From contig NC_092576.1 of assembly GCF_037975245.1 (NCBI RefSeq), positions 20,273,611 to 20,337,610 on the forward strand: a stretch of DNA of 64,000 nt, written 5' to 3'. The notes under the pieces are model-generated. The model saw nothing but the letters and a program-made list of their open reading frames with translations, was not told the DNA's origin and made no database searches. The position numbers and the translations under genes were made by a program. This document shows positions 63,855-64,000 of this stretch, piece after piece. The stretch's first letter is position 1; each line of letters starts with the position of its first letter. Source of the stretch: Apostichopus japonicus. Taxonomy: Eukaryota; Echinodermata; Holothuroidea; Aspidochirotida; Stichopodidae.

Positions 63855-64000
63855 GTGAGTATATCTGATCACTATAAGTATAACTTGTGACGTCATCATA
63901 TGCGGTGCTAAGGTGATTGGAGAATTGTATGTTAGTTGCCGTTACTGGAGAGAATCTTACAAGCTCTGCAAACTGACAGTACAATGGCATTGAATGATAT

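Overview
The window looks like a gene-sparse, AT-rich, repeat-dense stretch of an animal nuclear genome. Evidence: GT-AG introns in consistent phase, three recognisable metazoan genes, tRNA-derived SINEs, LINE reverse-transcriptase remnants, nested hAT-like elements, and many mini- and microsatellites. The 14.2-15.0 kb repeat with its recurring 'aaggtcac..aaggtcaa' core and the SINE and LINE types remind me of marine deuterostomes, perhaps an echinoderm such as a sea cucumber. That assignment is inference only. No bacterial operon, phage or CRISPR feature is present.

Layout. (1) 1-5.9 kb: dispersed repeat blocks, then a 5'-truncated LINE on the minus strand whose 3' end runs into a 2.1 kb (GATA)n tract. 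(2) 6.4-9.1 kb (+): the last three coding exons of a CD225/dispanin-family membrane protein with a PPQQGY repeat tail. (3) 10-22 kb: no gene. It holds three repeat families (A, B, C), each with a copy inverted relative to one further left, a 440 bp period tandem repeat, a (TA)n tract beside a hammerhead-ribozyme-like structure, a hAT-like element nested inside another hAT-like element (both with target-site duplications), and a 624 bp MITE. (4) 22.1-46.8 kb (+): a complete 13-exon tectonic-family gene (ciliary transition zone), 722 codons predicted. Its introns carry a 42-copy satellite with higher-order structure, a 12-copy tandem duplication of an exon/intron boundary, minisatellites with splice-site-like cores, two copies of one MITE, SINEs and a dead LINE. 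(5) 46.8-53.1 kb: gene-free, with four minisatellites. (6) 53.1-57.9 kb (-): a complete 5-exon homologue of C1orf131, a ribosome-biogenesis factor. (7) 58-64 kb: G-rich repeat fragments, a long hairpin, and at the right edge two phase-compatible exons that may start another plus-strand gene.

The three genes have unrelated roles (membrane protein, cilium, ribosome assembly) and show no sign of functional linkage. The most unusual observation is in the tectonic gene: four separate intronic tandem arrays contain repeated splice-site-like motifs. One of them is plainly an amplified copy of the gene's own exon 7 donor site, and another includes the true exon 4 acceptor.
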